Shown here: in pieces, positions 22,486-32,951 of the stretch
How positions within the stretch are numbered: position 1 is the stretch's first letter
Layout of the letters: the number at the start of each line of letters is the position of its first letter
From: Blastocystis hominis
Taxonomy: Eukaryota > Sar > Bigyra > Opalinata > Blastocystidae
Assembly (NCBI RefSeq): GCF_000151665.1
Contig: NW_013171827.1
Location: 765,066 to 829,065 of the forward strand
Length of the DNA stretch: 64,000 bases
Direction of reading: 5' to 3'
Notes under the pieces: generated by a model
What the model was told of the DNA's origin: nothing
Seen by the model: the letters and a program-made list of their open reading frames with translations, nothing else
The model's database searches: none
Translations under genes and position numbers: made by a program

Positions 22486-24202
22486 AGGAGTAGGAGTTGG
22501 TGTTGGAGTAGGAGTAGGAGTAGAAGGAGTCATTGTAGTGGTTGGTGTTGGAGTTGGTGTGGGTGTTAGAGTTGGAGTTAGTGTTAGTGTTGGAGTAGGT
22601 GTAGGTGTAGGTGTTAAAGTAGGAGGCACAGTAGAAGGAGTCATTGTAGGAGTCGGTGTTAGTGTTGGAGGAATCGGATTCAAGGGTATAAGTTCTACAG
22701 TTCCCTGATGTCCTTTGGTGTTCTGAATCGTCGTTTGAATGTATTTCACTACAATCATAGAAATATCAATATTGTATTCAAGACTTGTAATATTGCTAAA
22801 CGATTCATCACCCAATTGAAATGTTAAATTCGAATTAATCTGAGTCACGGATATCACCCAGAAATTTAATAAGGACTGAATTCCAACTTGAAAAAGCATC
22901 AGACTAGGAGTGTTTAGACGAAAATATCCATTCAATTCCATCAATCTGCGCGCCAAAGACTGAGAAAGACATCCATCACCAATATGTATGTTTTCAATAA
23001 TAGGACAATCTAGAGTAAAATTGAAAACATTCGGAAATGTATAGTCTTCAAGAGTTAAACTTCGCAGATAGGGATAAGTAAAATATAGTTCCTGCACATT
23101 GCTCAGTTCACTATGTGTAAATCTCAGAACGGATATATCAGCAGGAATTCTATTTATATCATCCTGAGTATCCTGAAATCTTGTTTCTAGAGGTGCCGTT
23201 ATGAATTGGATCGACATCGCATATCCAGCAATTCCAGCATAGTTCGCGTTAGTTTCACTATCAGTAACAGGGAGATTCATCTCGATATTCTCGCAAGGCA
23301 CCACGTTGAAGGTCACAGTCCATTTCGTTTCATCGAAGCCCTTCATCACACCATACAAAGAAGGTTCATCCGTAGCTCCAGTGTAAATGTCATCGCCTGT
23401 CACATCGTTCACAGTCTTCATTCGAACCAGGTCGAGAGCCATCAGCACAATCACAGGATCGCCCTTAGCAATAAAGTTCATCAATCCGCTCTTGTTCGGA
23501 GAATCGTTCTTCGTCACTTCAAAATAGAACTTGGGAGTGTTTGCCGAGCAGAGCTCGTTTTCATTAAGCAATCCAGCCACCGCTTCGCTCATTAATCCCT
23601 TCTCAGTTACAAATGCTGCGATATCTTGTGGAGCAACATCATTTGGTTCGATTTCTTGGCTTTCTGGGAGACATTTGAGAACGTAAGGCAAGGACAACGG
23701 TTCATAATATCTCTCTTTTCGCAAGGCAGCTTCGGCAGCAAGAACCAAAGCACTGGCCCACGACGTAGAAAACGAGTGCGGGGCAGAATACTTTTCAGTT
23801 CCCTCGCACATATCACGACCAACAACATACTCGTTTGGCCAGGAGGGTGCAAGAGTACTCTCAGGCTCAGCATAGGAACCTTCTCCAGAATACTTCACTC
23901 CAAGATCCATCATTTTTTCCAGGTCTTCGTCTCTAAAATCAGACAGAATCGAGAGATTCATAGGGTAGTTTCTGTAGGGAGCCTTTTTCTGGATGTCTAA
24001 ACAAGATTGTTTCCAAGTATGCTTGAAGTGACTACATATTAATCGATCATACAAAGTACAACCTCTTATATTCCGTACAATCATTATCGCACTTTGAGGG
24101 ATAGGCGTGCAGATAGTTCATGTACGCACTATCATCACATAATGAGGTAGCCTGAGCAATAAGGTAAATAGAAATGCAAAGTAAAGGTAAGAAAGACTTC
24201 AT
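19408..24202 (-). CDS. Secreted chimera: papain-like pseudopeptidase, LRR, Thr-Pro stalk, six Cys repeats, LRR (1532 aa)
   Basis: The start at 24202 gives a signal peptide ([16 protein letters not shown]). A 31-nt intron (24032-24062) links it to the main exon 19917-24031. Five 3' introns of 33, 36, 35, 31 and 30 nt separate exons 19812-19883, 19692-19775, 19582-19656, 19482-19550 and 19408-19451. Residues about 100-330 resemble a C1 papain domain, but the nucleophile position before the conserved Trp (S-T-S-W-A, W138) is Ser and no catalytic His is obvious, so it is probably inactive. An LRR block (about 350-460), a Thr-Pro stalk (about 494-587), six repeats of about 110 residues with four Cys and a G-x-G-W core (about 600-1280), and a C-terminal LRR block with the V-S-S-I-L cap follow. 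It is probably extracellular or cell-surface. Confidence 0.85.
22426..22640. repeat. Hexanucleotide tandem tract encoding the Thr-Pro stalk
   Basis: Plus strand GGTGTC/GGTGTA units, about ten near-perfect at 22430-22484 and then degenerate versions. It is read on the minus strand as alternating Thr-Pro codons of the 19408-24202 gene. Unit number probably varies between strains. Confidence 0.9.
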
Positions 24203-24945
24203 TTCAATAATTTTATATTAACGGTGTTATGAAGGATACTATTACATATTCCAAAAATCTGGACTATACTGAAACATGAAAATGTATAGTAATGTATGCA
24301 GTTTCATAATTACAATAGTATTACTCAGAAAAGGTATTAACAAATACAGGTAAGTTACATTTCATCTATTGCTGTGCATATTTAGTGTATTTAAAATCGT
24401 TTTTGTTATTGACTTTAAATAACAAGTGTAAATAAACAGTAGTTACAATAATCAATGGGTTAGCTTATTTCTAAGATGGTATAGGCAGCAAGGTAATGTA
24501 TGAAGTAATATTTGCCAAAAAAGGTATTTACTGAATTACTCTTGTGTGGCACTTCGTTTCACTAAACGCACCCCTACTGTTCCTATCATCCGAATATAAA
24601 GTATCACTATATATTCTTTGAACATTAACCACAGTTGTCTCATCACTAATAGGATCTCTGAATTGCAGTCTCTTGTGGTACAAACTATATATGATTATCA
24701 TCAAGCTAACGACTCTTTGCCAATCCTCTTATTTTTTTGAGCAAATCCATGATTCAAGTGTGTAATCAAGGTATCAACATACAATAGTAAAAACTATTTT
24801 AAGCATTACTTTACTAGGCTATTCGAAAGCTAGAAAAAAGAATTATCATATCTGAAAAGTAATGACGACTGCATTCACCCTTTTCACGCGCCACACTCCA
24901 CCCTCATTAGTCTCTCCCAATTCCGACCCATTTCGACATTACTAA
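24203..24945. other. Intergenic region, no supported gene
   Basis: AT-rich sequence of about 740 bp upstream of the 24202 start. It also contains the 3' flank of the 24973-25881 gene, whose near-match motif TGTTTGTA lies on the minus strand at 24946-24953. No frame of note. Confidence 0.4.
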
Positions 24946-24972
24946 TACAAACAAATGATGGAAATAACAAAA

Positions 24973-25881
24973 CTAAACAAGAAACCGGTGATAAACCAAC
25001 CACAGCAAGCCAACCACAAGAAGAGAAACGAATGCTAGAATAAGGATACAATAGACACATCGACGCGAAGCAGCTTCTTTGTCTTCGGAGAACTTCATAA
25101 AAACGATATCATCCACTTCAAAAAATGACTTTTTCCGGCGAAGTGGAGCAGTGAATACATTTGTGATTGGTTTTCTTCCATCATATCCTGTGAGAGTTTT
25201 CATGTAGTCCATCAAACCCTTTTTCTTTTGTTGGTAAATTCTCCACTCTGGGCCGCTGTAATAATCATTCCAGCTTTCATTTAGAAGATTTCTCCGAAAA
25301 CCAGTAAAGTTGTCCATTACTCCTTTCGGGATAGCAATTACCCAGTAAACAGTCACATAGGAGCCACCTCCAAACTTCCACTTTATTCGTGGACGAATAC
25401 TAATTTCACGATCAATACACCCCATAAAGAAGTAGCGAGTGACATCCATGCATCTATTAACATCCCTCTCATCAAAATTCATACATCTCAGCAACAAGAT
25501 ATACATACTATCCAGAATATTGTATTGCACCAATTCGTATTTAATAGTTTCCAGATAATATTTCCGTGGAGGGAAACAGCGAATGTTGCACAGTTGACAA
25601 CACCAGTTCTTTTCGGACTCACAGCCATCAATATACCGAATTAAATCCACAATATATTTCCCAGAGATAGATGTGTGAAAATCATGACTAATAACAGTCT
25701 TTAGGGTCAGGATGATGAACTCATACTGCTGGATACGGTCGGTAATTGAAGTAACTTGCTGGGAATGGTTGTTGAAATACTCGTAGCAACAATGAACGTC
25801 AAAATTGTCCTCAATGACGTACACGCTACGGACCAAGTTTAGAAACGTCTCCATGTTCTTTGCATCATCAGAGAACTCCAT
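24973..25881 (-). CDS. Tail-anchored protein of unknown function, 302 aa
   Basis: A single-exon frame from the ATG at 25881 to a genomic stop at 24973. It has a soluble N-terminal region with many Tyr, Cys and charged residues, including C-C-Q-L-C-N-I-R-C near residue 94, which might bind metal. A Lys-rich segment lies about 220-260. A C-terminal hydrophobic helix of about 22 residues (I-L-I-L-A-F-V-S-L-L-V-V-G-L-L-W) sits seven residues from the end, so tail anchoring is likely. A one-mismatch copy of the 3' motif lies 20 nt past the stop, supporting a real 3' end. No family recognised. Confidence 0.65.
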   Translation of the reverse strand: MEFSDDAKNMETFLNLVRSVYVIEDNFDVHCCYEYFNNHSQQVTSITDRIQQYEFIILTLKTVISHDFHTSISGKYIVDLIRYIDGCESEKNWCCQLCNIRCFPPRKYYLETIKYELVQYNILDSMYILLLRCMNFDERDVNRCMDVTRYFFMGCIDREISIRPRIKWKFGGGSYVTVYWVIAIPKGVMDNFTGFRRNLLNESWNDYYSGPEWRIYQQKKKGLMDYMKTLTGYDGRKPITNVFTAPLRRKKSFFEVDDIVFMKFSEDKEAASRRCVYCILILAFVSLLVVGLLWLVYHRFLV

Positions 25882-26304
25882 TCCTAAATCTGATCGATAT
25901 TCGTCCTCTTGGAAATGGAATTGTATGAATTACCGTTATTTACGGTTATTTGCAAAATTTGGCATAACTCATGTGGGATGGAAATAGGACTTGGGCATGA
26001 GAGCTATCTCATGGCTTTCTATATTAATTACGTTGTGGCGTTGAAAAGCATGCTTTTGGAAGTGGAAATAACCTATTTGGTTGCTTTTCAGAAAAGATTT
26101 TTACCAGAATCTAGTTTGCTTAGAATATGCTTTTAGTCAATTTTCAATTTTTGATGAGATTATTGTAGAATATGTGGGGTTGAGAAATACCGATTATTCT
26201 TTCGAGTTCTTGCAATTTAGCCCCATCTCACTTACTGTTTTGGCTTTTCTAGAGGAATTATAGAGTTGCTGTATAGCGTACAGCAAAAATAGACCCTTTT
26301 TGTG
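25882..26304. other. Intergenic region, no supported gene
   Basis: Between two same-strand genes. Two short plus-strand frames (25909-26136 and 26081-26263) overlap each other and show nothing family-like. Confidence 0.35.
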
Positions 26305-26312
26305 AACAAACA
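26305..26312 (-). promoter_or_regulatory. TGTTTGTT 3'-end motif inside the open frame of the 26317-27607 gene
   Basis: Exact octamer on the minus strand. The four bases before it are TATC, preceded by TA of an in-frame TAT codon, so cleavage there plus poly(A) gives TAA. Confidence 0.75.
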
Positions 26313-26316
26313 GATA

Positions 26317-27607
26317 TAAGGGATAGCTATATATACAGTTCTACCACTTCCATCATCTGCAACAGCCTCTATCAAGCGCATGCCATTGAACGAAACAGAC
26401 GAACTCCTCATTTCCACATCGCGCGCAGCAGTGTCCACATCCCTCACTTCTTGAGCCAATTGGGGTTGCTGCATCTGCCCCGCAGCGAGCTGCGTCTGAT
26501 CCGGCTGAACGGACTGCGCAGGCTGCACGAGCTGTACTGACCGAATAGGTTGAACAGGCTGAACCACACACACGGGCTGCATGAAATGGACAGGCTGAAC
26601 AACTCGAGTCGTTCCAGCAGGCTGCGCAGATTGCACTGGCTGTGCTGCCTGCACAGGCTGCACTGGCTGCACTGGCTGCGTAGCTTCAGGAATTGGCCTC
26701 GGAGCGCCGATTTGATTTGGATTGCTGGGCGTTTCTTCCAACTCGGGAGAGAGACGCACCGAGGAGAGCTCGCGGTCATCCTCGTCCGCGCAGCCTCTAC
26801 AGCAGCAGGAAGACGAGGAAAGGTCCCTTGAGGCATCCTGCAAGCGGAGCTCTTCATCGCCCATAATGTACGACGATGACAGTCCCTTCGGATCGCAACA
26901 AGCGCAGCGGCAGCAGCAGCAGCGGTCTTCATCATCGGCCACACAACAGGCGCAGCAACCACCGGTAATGTAGTCCTTGTCTCGGAAAGCAGGATTTCGA
27001 TCGGAACCTTCGTTTGACTCGTTGGCAATCTTGTGGTAGCGCCGGTAGCGCCGAAACTGCACAATCAGAACTGAGATGAATGGAGGGAAAAAAACATACG
27101 GCATAAAAATGTTGTGGGGAGAAAGACGATCTCGAGCCAGCAGCAAATCAAGTAAGTGAGGGCGAAAATATGGAACCAGGTAAGATTCACTTCTGCTACA
27201 TATTTGTAGAATACGGAACCAATAACCATCCAGGAAAACTCAATTGCCAGGACTGTAATGTAAAGGATACTGAACAGAGTAGTCCAGCATACGTCATATC
27301 TACCACAATCACAAAGACTTGATACAGAAACCGTTTCTTCTTTTTCCAAACGAAAAAGAACTGCACAAAGTAGAATAGAGAGATAAAGTGAAAAATCCCG
27401 ATTAGAATGCGAATCTATGTTACATAAAAAGCAGAAGATACATACATACATCCATATTACGGCCCGTTTGGATTGCACACTTTTGCAGGCAAAAATAAGA
27501 ATGAAAAAAGCGACCAGTGATGTCACTAGATTCAGCAGAATATTAAAATAGTGCAAAAGCGGATGGAGCGCAACATGAGTTCGCAGTGGCATCGAGGTTT
27601 GCTCCAT
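26317..27607 (-). CDS. Polytopic membrane protein with Cys-rich cluster and Gln/Pro/Val-rich tail, no genomic stop
   Basis: The start at 27607 (M-E-Q-T-S-M) avoids overlap with the divergent PDI-like gene. The first exon (27100-27607) encodes four to five hydrophobic segments. A 29-nt intron (27071-27099) joins F-L-C to L-L-I-V-Q-F-R-R-Y-R-R-Y. The cytosolic-looking tail has a Cys cluster (G-G-C-C-A-C-C-V and C-C-C-C-R-C-A-C-C), which could be palmitoylated. A second smaller cluster and a repeat of Q-P-V-Q-P-V type (about residues 270-340) follow. The frame stays open through the 3' motif. Polyadenylation after TA at 26317-26318 would end the protein at ...V-Y-I-A-I-P (about 420 aa). The membrane part faintly recalls the TMEM185 family, but I am not sure. 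An extra in-frame mini-intron near 27425-27451 is possible. Confidence 0.65.
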
Positions 27608-27741
27608 TCTCTTGCTATGCTCTAAGTGATCAGCCCCAATATTTATATACCTCAAAGCGTTTTTCGACTTCCAGAATAAATAGGTTCGATTTTGGTCATT
27701 CAGACATGCTTTCAAATTTAGTATAGAAAAATCAAGTAAAC

Positions 27742-29476
27742 ATGAGATTGCTTCTCGTAACACTTGCGCTTTTTGTTCTCGCCTCTGCAGAATATTACAT
27801 GGAGTAGAGAATAGCGAGGTTCCTTACGTGTAGTTCATTAGGAACGCTCACCACGGATGAATTCGTGCAGCTTTCTTCGGATGAGTCTCACAGACCGCTT
27901 CTGGTGGCATTCATTTCTCCCGCCTGCAAGAAATGCGAGGATTACTATTATCCCATGATCCAGGCGCTTCACGCCTTTCGAGGAACCGATGTACGCTTTG
28001 TTGATCGCGTATCTGATTTTAGATGGTTGTGGCTACCATGAACACAGCCGATGCCGAAGGCCATTTGGGTGATTGTGACATCAACATGGAGGCCGAGCGT
28101 CCTGAGTTTCGTTTTTACAAGCCGAATACCGGCGTGTGTTTGGAATGTCCGGACAAGCAATTTAATGTGCTTCCTTTGCTCGATTCGTCTGACTCTTAGC
28201 TGGAATGGGTGGCTCGCGAGCTCAAAGTGAAGATGCGTCCGTCTCGCTGGACGGAACTCACTGACAAAACGTTCTACAAGTTCGTGAATCATCCTCGGAA
28301 AACGTCGATCATTGAAGTCTACGCGCCGCGCTGCATTTCGTGCCAGAATCAGTACAACGATCTGGAACGAATTATGGTCGCTTTCGACGTTTGGTAGCAT
28401 CATGTCATGTGATGTAGTCGGAGCCTGTGCAGTTCGGAAAGATCAACAGCGACCAGTACATTCGTTTCTGCTCGCAGTGGAACATTACGACGCTTCCACA
28501 CTTCATGCATTTCATCGACGGCAAAACCTACACGGACGTGCAGCCGACGGTGCAGGGAGACACGGCGATGCTCGACTACTTCAATGGATTGATCGGAAGT
28601 GGAAGAGAGATCGATGGCAAGATTAAGGATCGATTCGGACTGGAGAGGAATATCACCCGCCAGCTGGATCGGTTTATGAATGTAGAGGCGAGGGAGAGCG
28701 GTTTCGTGTAGGGAGATCGCAGCGCGAAGGAGATGGTGATGGAGGATGTCCGATCGCACTTGAAGGAATATCAGAACGCGAAAATGTATCTGCATGTGAT
28801 GAAGAAGGTCGTGGAGCAGGGAAAGGGCTTCTTGGCGCAGGAGCGAACCAAACGAATGAAAGAAATCCGCGAAATGGGCGTGTTTGCGAAGAAGTCCGGA
28901 TTTTTGGAATTCCAGTAATCGGGTAGATATCCGAAAACGAAGATTTACGTGAATATTCTGAATTCGTTCATGAAATATGATCTCTCTGGACTGGTTACGC
29001 TGAACTCGGACAACTTCGATAAGATTGTGAATGGGAAGCGGAGTGTGATCGTGATGTTCTATAAGAAGGACTGTTCCACGTGCGACGAAGTCCTGAAGGA
29101 ATATATATCCTTTTTCAGCGATCATTCAAGTCATGATCACGCATCATCGTCATGTGCCTTAATCATCACAAGGCGGCTGCCGACCGCGGCGTGCTGGGCG
29201 CTGTCTTCGCTCGTCTGAACGCGGACGATCATAACTATATTGCGGTGAGAGCGGAGCGATGCAGTGAGAAGTAGAAGCGCTACAATCACCACAAGAATCC
29301 GTCCTTTAAGTGGTTCGGAAAGGGAGCAGACAAAGCGGTAGGAATGGAGAGAGGGTGCGATGTAGACACCGGAGGAAGTGCAGATTCAACATACGAAGGA
29401 TGCATTTTTGTCGTATGTGCGGGATAAGATCGAGGATATTGCTGCGGAGGAGGGAGATGGTGAGGAGGAGTTATAA
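27742..29476 (+). CDS. ER thioredoxin-fold protein (PDI-like) with three CxxC sites and an ERp29-type helical domain
   Basis: The ATG at 27742 opens a signal peptide (L-L-L-V-T-L-A-L-F-V-L-A-S-A). A 30-nt intron follows, then a first thioredoxin fold with C-K-K-C. A second has C-I-S-C (Y-A-P-R-C-I-S-C), followed by F-G-K-I-N. Next is a helical segment resembling the D domain of ERp29/plant PDIL2 proteins (Y-L-H-V-M-K-K-V-V-E-Q-G-K-G-F-L), then a third thioredoxin-like segment with C-S-T-C. The final exon ends D-G-E-E-E-L before TAA; E-E-E-L may be an ER-retention variant of KDEL. Introns include 30, 32, 33 and about 41 nt in the first half. Borders near 28710 and 29110-29350 are uncertain. 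The likely role is disulphide exchange in the ER. Confidence 0.8.
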
Positions 29477-29488
29477 GTGGTTATTTGT

Positions 29489-29496
29489 TGTTTGTT
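29489..29496 (+). promoter_or_regulatory. TGTTTGTT 3'-end motif of the PDI-like gene
   Basis: Exact octamer 12 nt after the TAA, the closest spacing of a genomic stop to the motif in the window. Confidence 0.75.
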
Positions 29497-29821
29497 GCAG
29501 ACGGGAGAAGGGATTGAGGGAGGAAGAGTATTTTGTGTTTTCAAGTTGACTACAGAATAAAGGAACTTCTCTTCTAACAATGAACCACCATAGAGTGCTG
29601 TAAAACCAACACAGTGTTTTTTATCCAATACTTCAGTTCATCGAGTGATCCAAAACTCTGTCTTGCAAACCTGATGTCCCATAACCCCGAATACTCTCTC
29701 TCTTCGGATTTCTCACCTAAAACCAGAGTAACGTGGAACCGCGCAAGTGACCAAAGATAACCGCGGTATCAGCATATGCCTTTTCTCTGGTTTCCTAGAT
29801 CCCTCATACTTATTTCTCCAA

Positions 29822-30760
29822 ATGCCAGCTGTCCCTTTTTTGTCTTCTCTCATTTCTACCGATGCTCAGCCTAAGCACGATGCTCGTTTCTACAGCACCT
29901 GCTTTATGGGAGGCGTTCTCTCTTGCGGAACCACTCACACCGCTATTTGCCCTCTCGATTTGGTCAAGTGCCGTCGCCAGACGAACCCTACTCTGTACAA
30001 GAACCTTATGGATGGTCTGAAGCAGATTTCGAAGGAGGGTTGGAATCGTAACGGTCTGTACCGCGGATGGCAGCCTACCTTCTATGGTTATGCCATGCAG
30101 GGTTTCTTCAAGTTCGGAGGTTACGAGCTGTTCAAGGATTTCTACATCAACCTGATGGGAGAGGAGAGAGCCAAGAACTACAAGAACACGATCTACCTGG
30201 CCGCCTCTGCGTCGGCTGAGTTCTTCGCCGATATCTTCCTGTGCCCGATGGAGGCGACCAAGGTGCGCATCCAGACGAGCCCTGCTGAGATGAACTTCCC
30301 CAACAAGCTGATGCCCGCCGTGCGCGAGATCACGGGTCCCGAGGGCGTGAAGGCTCTGTGGAAGGGTCTGGTGCCTCTGTGGTGCCGTCAGATCCCGTAC
30401 ACGATGGTGAAGTTCGCCACGTTCGAGAACATCGTGGGTCTGTTCTATCGCTTCCTGCTGACGAAGCCTCGTGACTCGTACAGCAAGGCGACGCAGCTGA
30501 CGGTGACGTTCGCTTCGGGTTACATTGCTGGTGTGTTCTGCGCGCTGGTGTCGCATCCGTTCGACTCGTGCGTGTCGAAGATGAACAACTCCGCGGAGAA
30601 GATCTCGATGCTGCAGGCGATGAAGATTCTGGGCTGGAAGGGATGCTGGAACGGTCTGGGAACTCGTATTCTGATGATTGGTACGCTCACGGGTCTGCAG
30701 TGGTGGATCTACGATACTTGGAAGACTGTGTGCGGCTATCCTTCTTCCGGAGGTCATTAA
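29822..30760 (+). CDS. SLC25A3: Mitochondrial phosphate carrier (SLC25A3/PiC type), 312 aa
   Basis: It imports phosphate into the mitochondrial or MRO matrix. The three carrier signatures are present: P-L-D-L-V-K-C-R, P-M-E-A-T-K-V-R-I-Q and the looser P-F-D-S-C-V-S-K. The first two match phosphate carriers specifically. Six membrane helices are expected over about 300 residues. The ATG at 29822 (M-P-A-V-P-F-L) is chosen because it leaves a short N-terminus before F-Y-S-T-C-F-M-G-G; an upstream in-frame ATG would add 25 poorly fitting residues. It is intronless, GC-rich with strong codon bias, suggesting high expression. TAA stop. Confidence 0.92.
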   Translation: MPAVPFLSSLISTDAQPKHDARFYSTCFMGGVLSCGTTHTAICPLDLVKCRRQTNPTLYKNLMDGLKQISKEGWNRNGLYRGWQPTFYGYAMQGFFKFGGYELFKDFYINLMGEERAKNYKNTIYLAASASAEFFADIFLCPMEATKVRIQTSPAEMNFPNKLMPAVREITGPEGVKALWKGLVPLWCRQIPYTMVKFATFENIVGLFYRFLLTKPRDSYSKATQLTVTFASGYIAGVFCALVSHPFDSCVSKMNNSAEKISMLQAMKILGWKGCWNGLGTRILMIGTLTGLQWWIYDTWKTVCGYPSSGGH

Positions 30761-30807
30761 GTGTTTTTCTTTTTGAATAATAACGTAACTAAATGAATTG
30801 CAAGAAT

Positions 30808-30815
30808 TGTTTGTT
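30808..30815 (+). promoter_or_regulatory. TGTTTGTT 3'-end motif of the phosphate carrier
   Basis: Exact octamer 47 nt after the TAA. Confidence 0.75.
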
Positions 30816-30917
30816 CGAAAATGGAGGCGGAAGTCGCGAATGTTGGTTGATGGGAAATGGAAATCTGCAGATTCCAGAATCATTGAACATGCCATTGATT
30901 CATTAATTCATTCCTTA

Positions 30918-32366
30918 ATGAACCTTGCTCTGTCACCCCGGATCTTTTTGTATAGTCTTTTTGGGAGATGGATATCTCTTCTGAATAAGATATCTTCGTT
31001 TCTATTCAATGGAAATGAAATCTCGCATCTAGTTGTGAAGTCGATAACTCCGCTAACGACCATCTTCTTTTGTTGTAAGCATAATATAATCAAGATATTG
31101 TGAAGATCTATTCATTCTGGGAGTGGTCGTTTTTGCAGTTTATTGTCTGTGGAACGATAAGATTAGCTATCTAAAATCGATGGACGATCCAACAATTCCT
31201 GAATTAGAGACTCTGTCTCCTCTCCAAGTAATGCACAAGACTATTTGAGGTTATTACTAGGTGGCTGCCTACTGCTGCTTTATGACTCGAAGAACAAGTC
31301 GATATCTGGGTTATCTCATGAACATCAAAATGTAATTGCACATCTTCTCTTCCACGCTAGTCCGCGCTATTTTCGTCGTCCATTGTACTCTTGCGTATGT
31401 CGGTTGTTTCATATAAACACCGACGAGTTCGAGTAGCACCCGCCTTGTTTGCTCCCCTCTAGAGGCCGCTTCGAGGACTACACCAATCCAAATTGCTTTT
31501 TCACGCGCACCTTAAAAGAGAATGTATCTCTCTGTCTTTCATTCACACAATCACTCCCAGGCTCGTCACATCCTCCGTCATCCTCTCGTTCTCGTTTCTC
31601 CCTGCGACGGCACGGTTTCTTACATGGATTCCGTTCCTCATTCTTGAGTCCTTCTCACATTTCCAGAACCCCATCACCACGCCGCACCTCGAAGTCCATC
31701 AAGTCAAAGGCATTCGTTACAGCATGTCTACCTTTCTCGGCTCCTCCATTCCTTATAAGAGTTCTTCTCTTCCCTTTCTCCCTCACGCACAGACGAGCGA
31801 AGCCGTCTCTTCACGGTCACGCTCTATCTCTCCCCCTCCGACTATCATCGCGTTCACTCTCCCGCCTTCTTCGCCATCCGCTCCCGCGCGCATTTTCCCG
31901 GAAAGCTCCTCCCCGTTAAAAACTTCTTCGCGCAGAACGTCAAGGGGCTCTTCACACTCAACGAGCGCGTCGTTCTGACTGGCAGCTGGCCGCAGGGCTT
32001 CTTCTCGCTCGGTCTCGTGGGCGCCTACAACGTCGGATCTATTTCGCTCTCCAATCGCTACGATCGCGATCTTCGAACCAACTGCGCGCATCACACGGCG
32101 CCTCGACGCGGATCGGTCTGTTATCGGAAGCATTACCCCGCGGCGGTGGCGTCGGAACCTGGAGATCCGGTGGGAATGTTTCATGTAGGGAAGGGGAGTG
32201 GCGTGAAGCGTAGCTGGGATCGACGGTGGTGCTGGCGTTCGAGGCGGGAGAATTCGAGTGGCTGGTGAAGCCAGGAGAGAAGGTGAAGATGGGCCAACCG
32301 CTGGGATATGTGCGGTGGACGAAAGAAGTGGAGGAATTAATTGGGGATTATGAAAATGGGTGTTGA
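30918..32366 (+). CDS. PSD1: Phosphatidylserine decarboxylase, organelle type
   Basis: It converts phosphatidylserine to phosphatidylethanolamine. The start at 30918 gives a basic, Ser/Leu-rich presequence (M-N-L-A-L-S-P-R-I-F) followed, after a 31-nt intron (31077-31107), by a membrane helix (I-L-G-V-V-V-F-A-V-Y-C-L-W). Further introns include 33 nt near 31228 and 29 nt near 31331. Conserved blocks are R-T-S-R-Y-L-G, F-F-T-R-T-L-K-E, V-L-T-G-S-W-P-Q-G and V-G-A-Y-N-V-G-S-I. A 29-nt intron ends just before the autocatalytic site L-G-S-T-V-V-L-A-F-E, where self-cleavage makes the pyruvoyl group. A second C-terminal block, V-K-P-G-E-K-V-K-M-G-Q-P-L-G, is intact. The stop is TGA. The alpha/beta processing site is whole, so the enzyme should be active. 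Confidence 0.85.
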
Positions 32367-32951
32367 AGTGTTTGAGATAGAAATGATTATGAAGGGAGGT
32401 GGTTTGAGGTGACTGCGAACAGTTTTTGCGTAGGGAAGGAAATAAAGGTAAAGTGTCGATAATAGAAAGTAGAAATATACGTGACAATCTGAAAATGAGC
32501 CAAATAGGTGAGACTATAGAACACATTTTAGGTAAACAGCTTGAAGTTCAAGAGTTTTATGGCTTATAATTGAATCATCTTGTTTTCACATAGAGTATTG
32601 GACTCTCGAGAGCGTTTAATTCAACTGGGTTGCATTAATTGAGGTCTTCCATTATATATATTTTGGTATTTTTCTCTCAATATCGATTATTCGAACAACT
32701 GAAGTATACAAGACAGTCAAATTTGAGTATTAATGATAATAATAATGGAAAGGATTCACTTGATGACTGAAAAATCAATTAATGAATGGCTAAAGAACAA
32801 GAAATTGGAGATTGGAATACATAAAAAGAGCATTAAAAGGCAGTATTAGAAATTTTACAAAAAAAAGTGTGTAAAGTCAATGCTAGATTGATTATTGTTT
32901 TTTTAACTTTATACACAAACATACCTAAATTTACTCAGTACTTATACAATA
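32367..32951. other. Intergenic region between convergent genes
   Basis: No gene seen. It holds the 3' flanks of PS decarboxylase and the next LRR gene. The latter has a one-mismatch 3' motif (TGTTTGTG, minus strand, 32914-32921). Confidence 0.4.

Noticed and set aside
22409-22708. 99-codon plus-strand frame made of Val-Gly repeats
   Set aside because: It is the antisense shadow of the Thr-Pro stalk hexamers of the 19408-24202 gene.
29810-30895. 361-codon minus-strand frame
   Set aside because: Antisense shadow of the intronless, codon-biased phosphate carrier; low-complexity His/Arg-rich product.
31783-32526. 247-codon minus-strand frame
   Set aside because: Opposite strand of the PS decarboxylase exons, including the L-G-S-T site.
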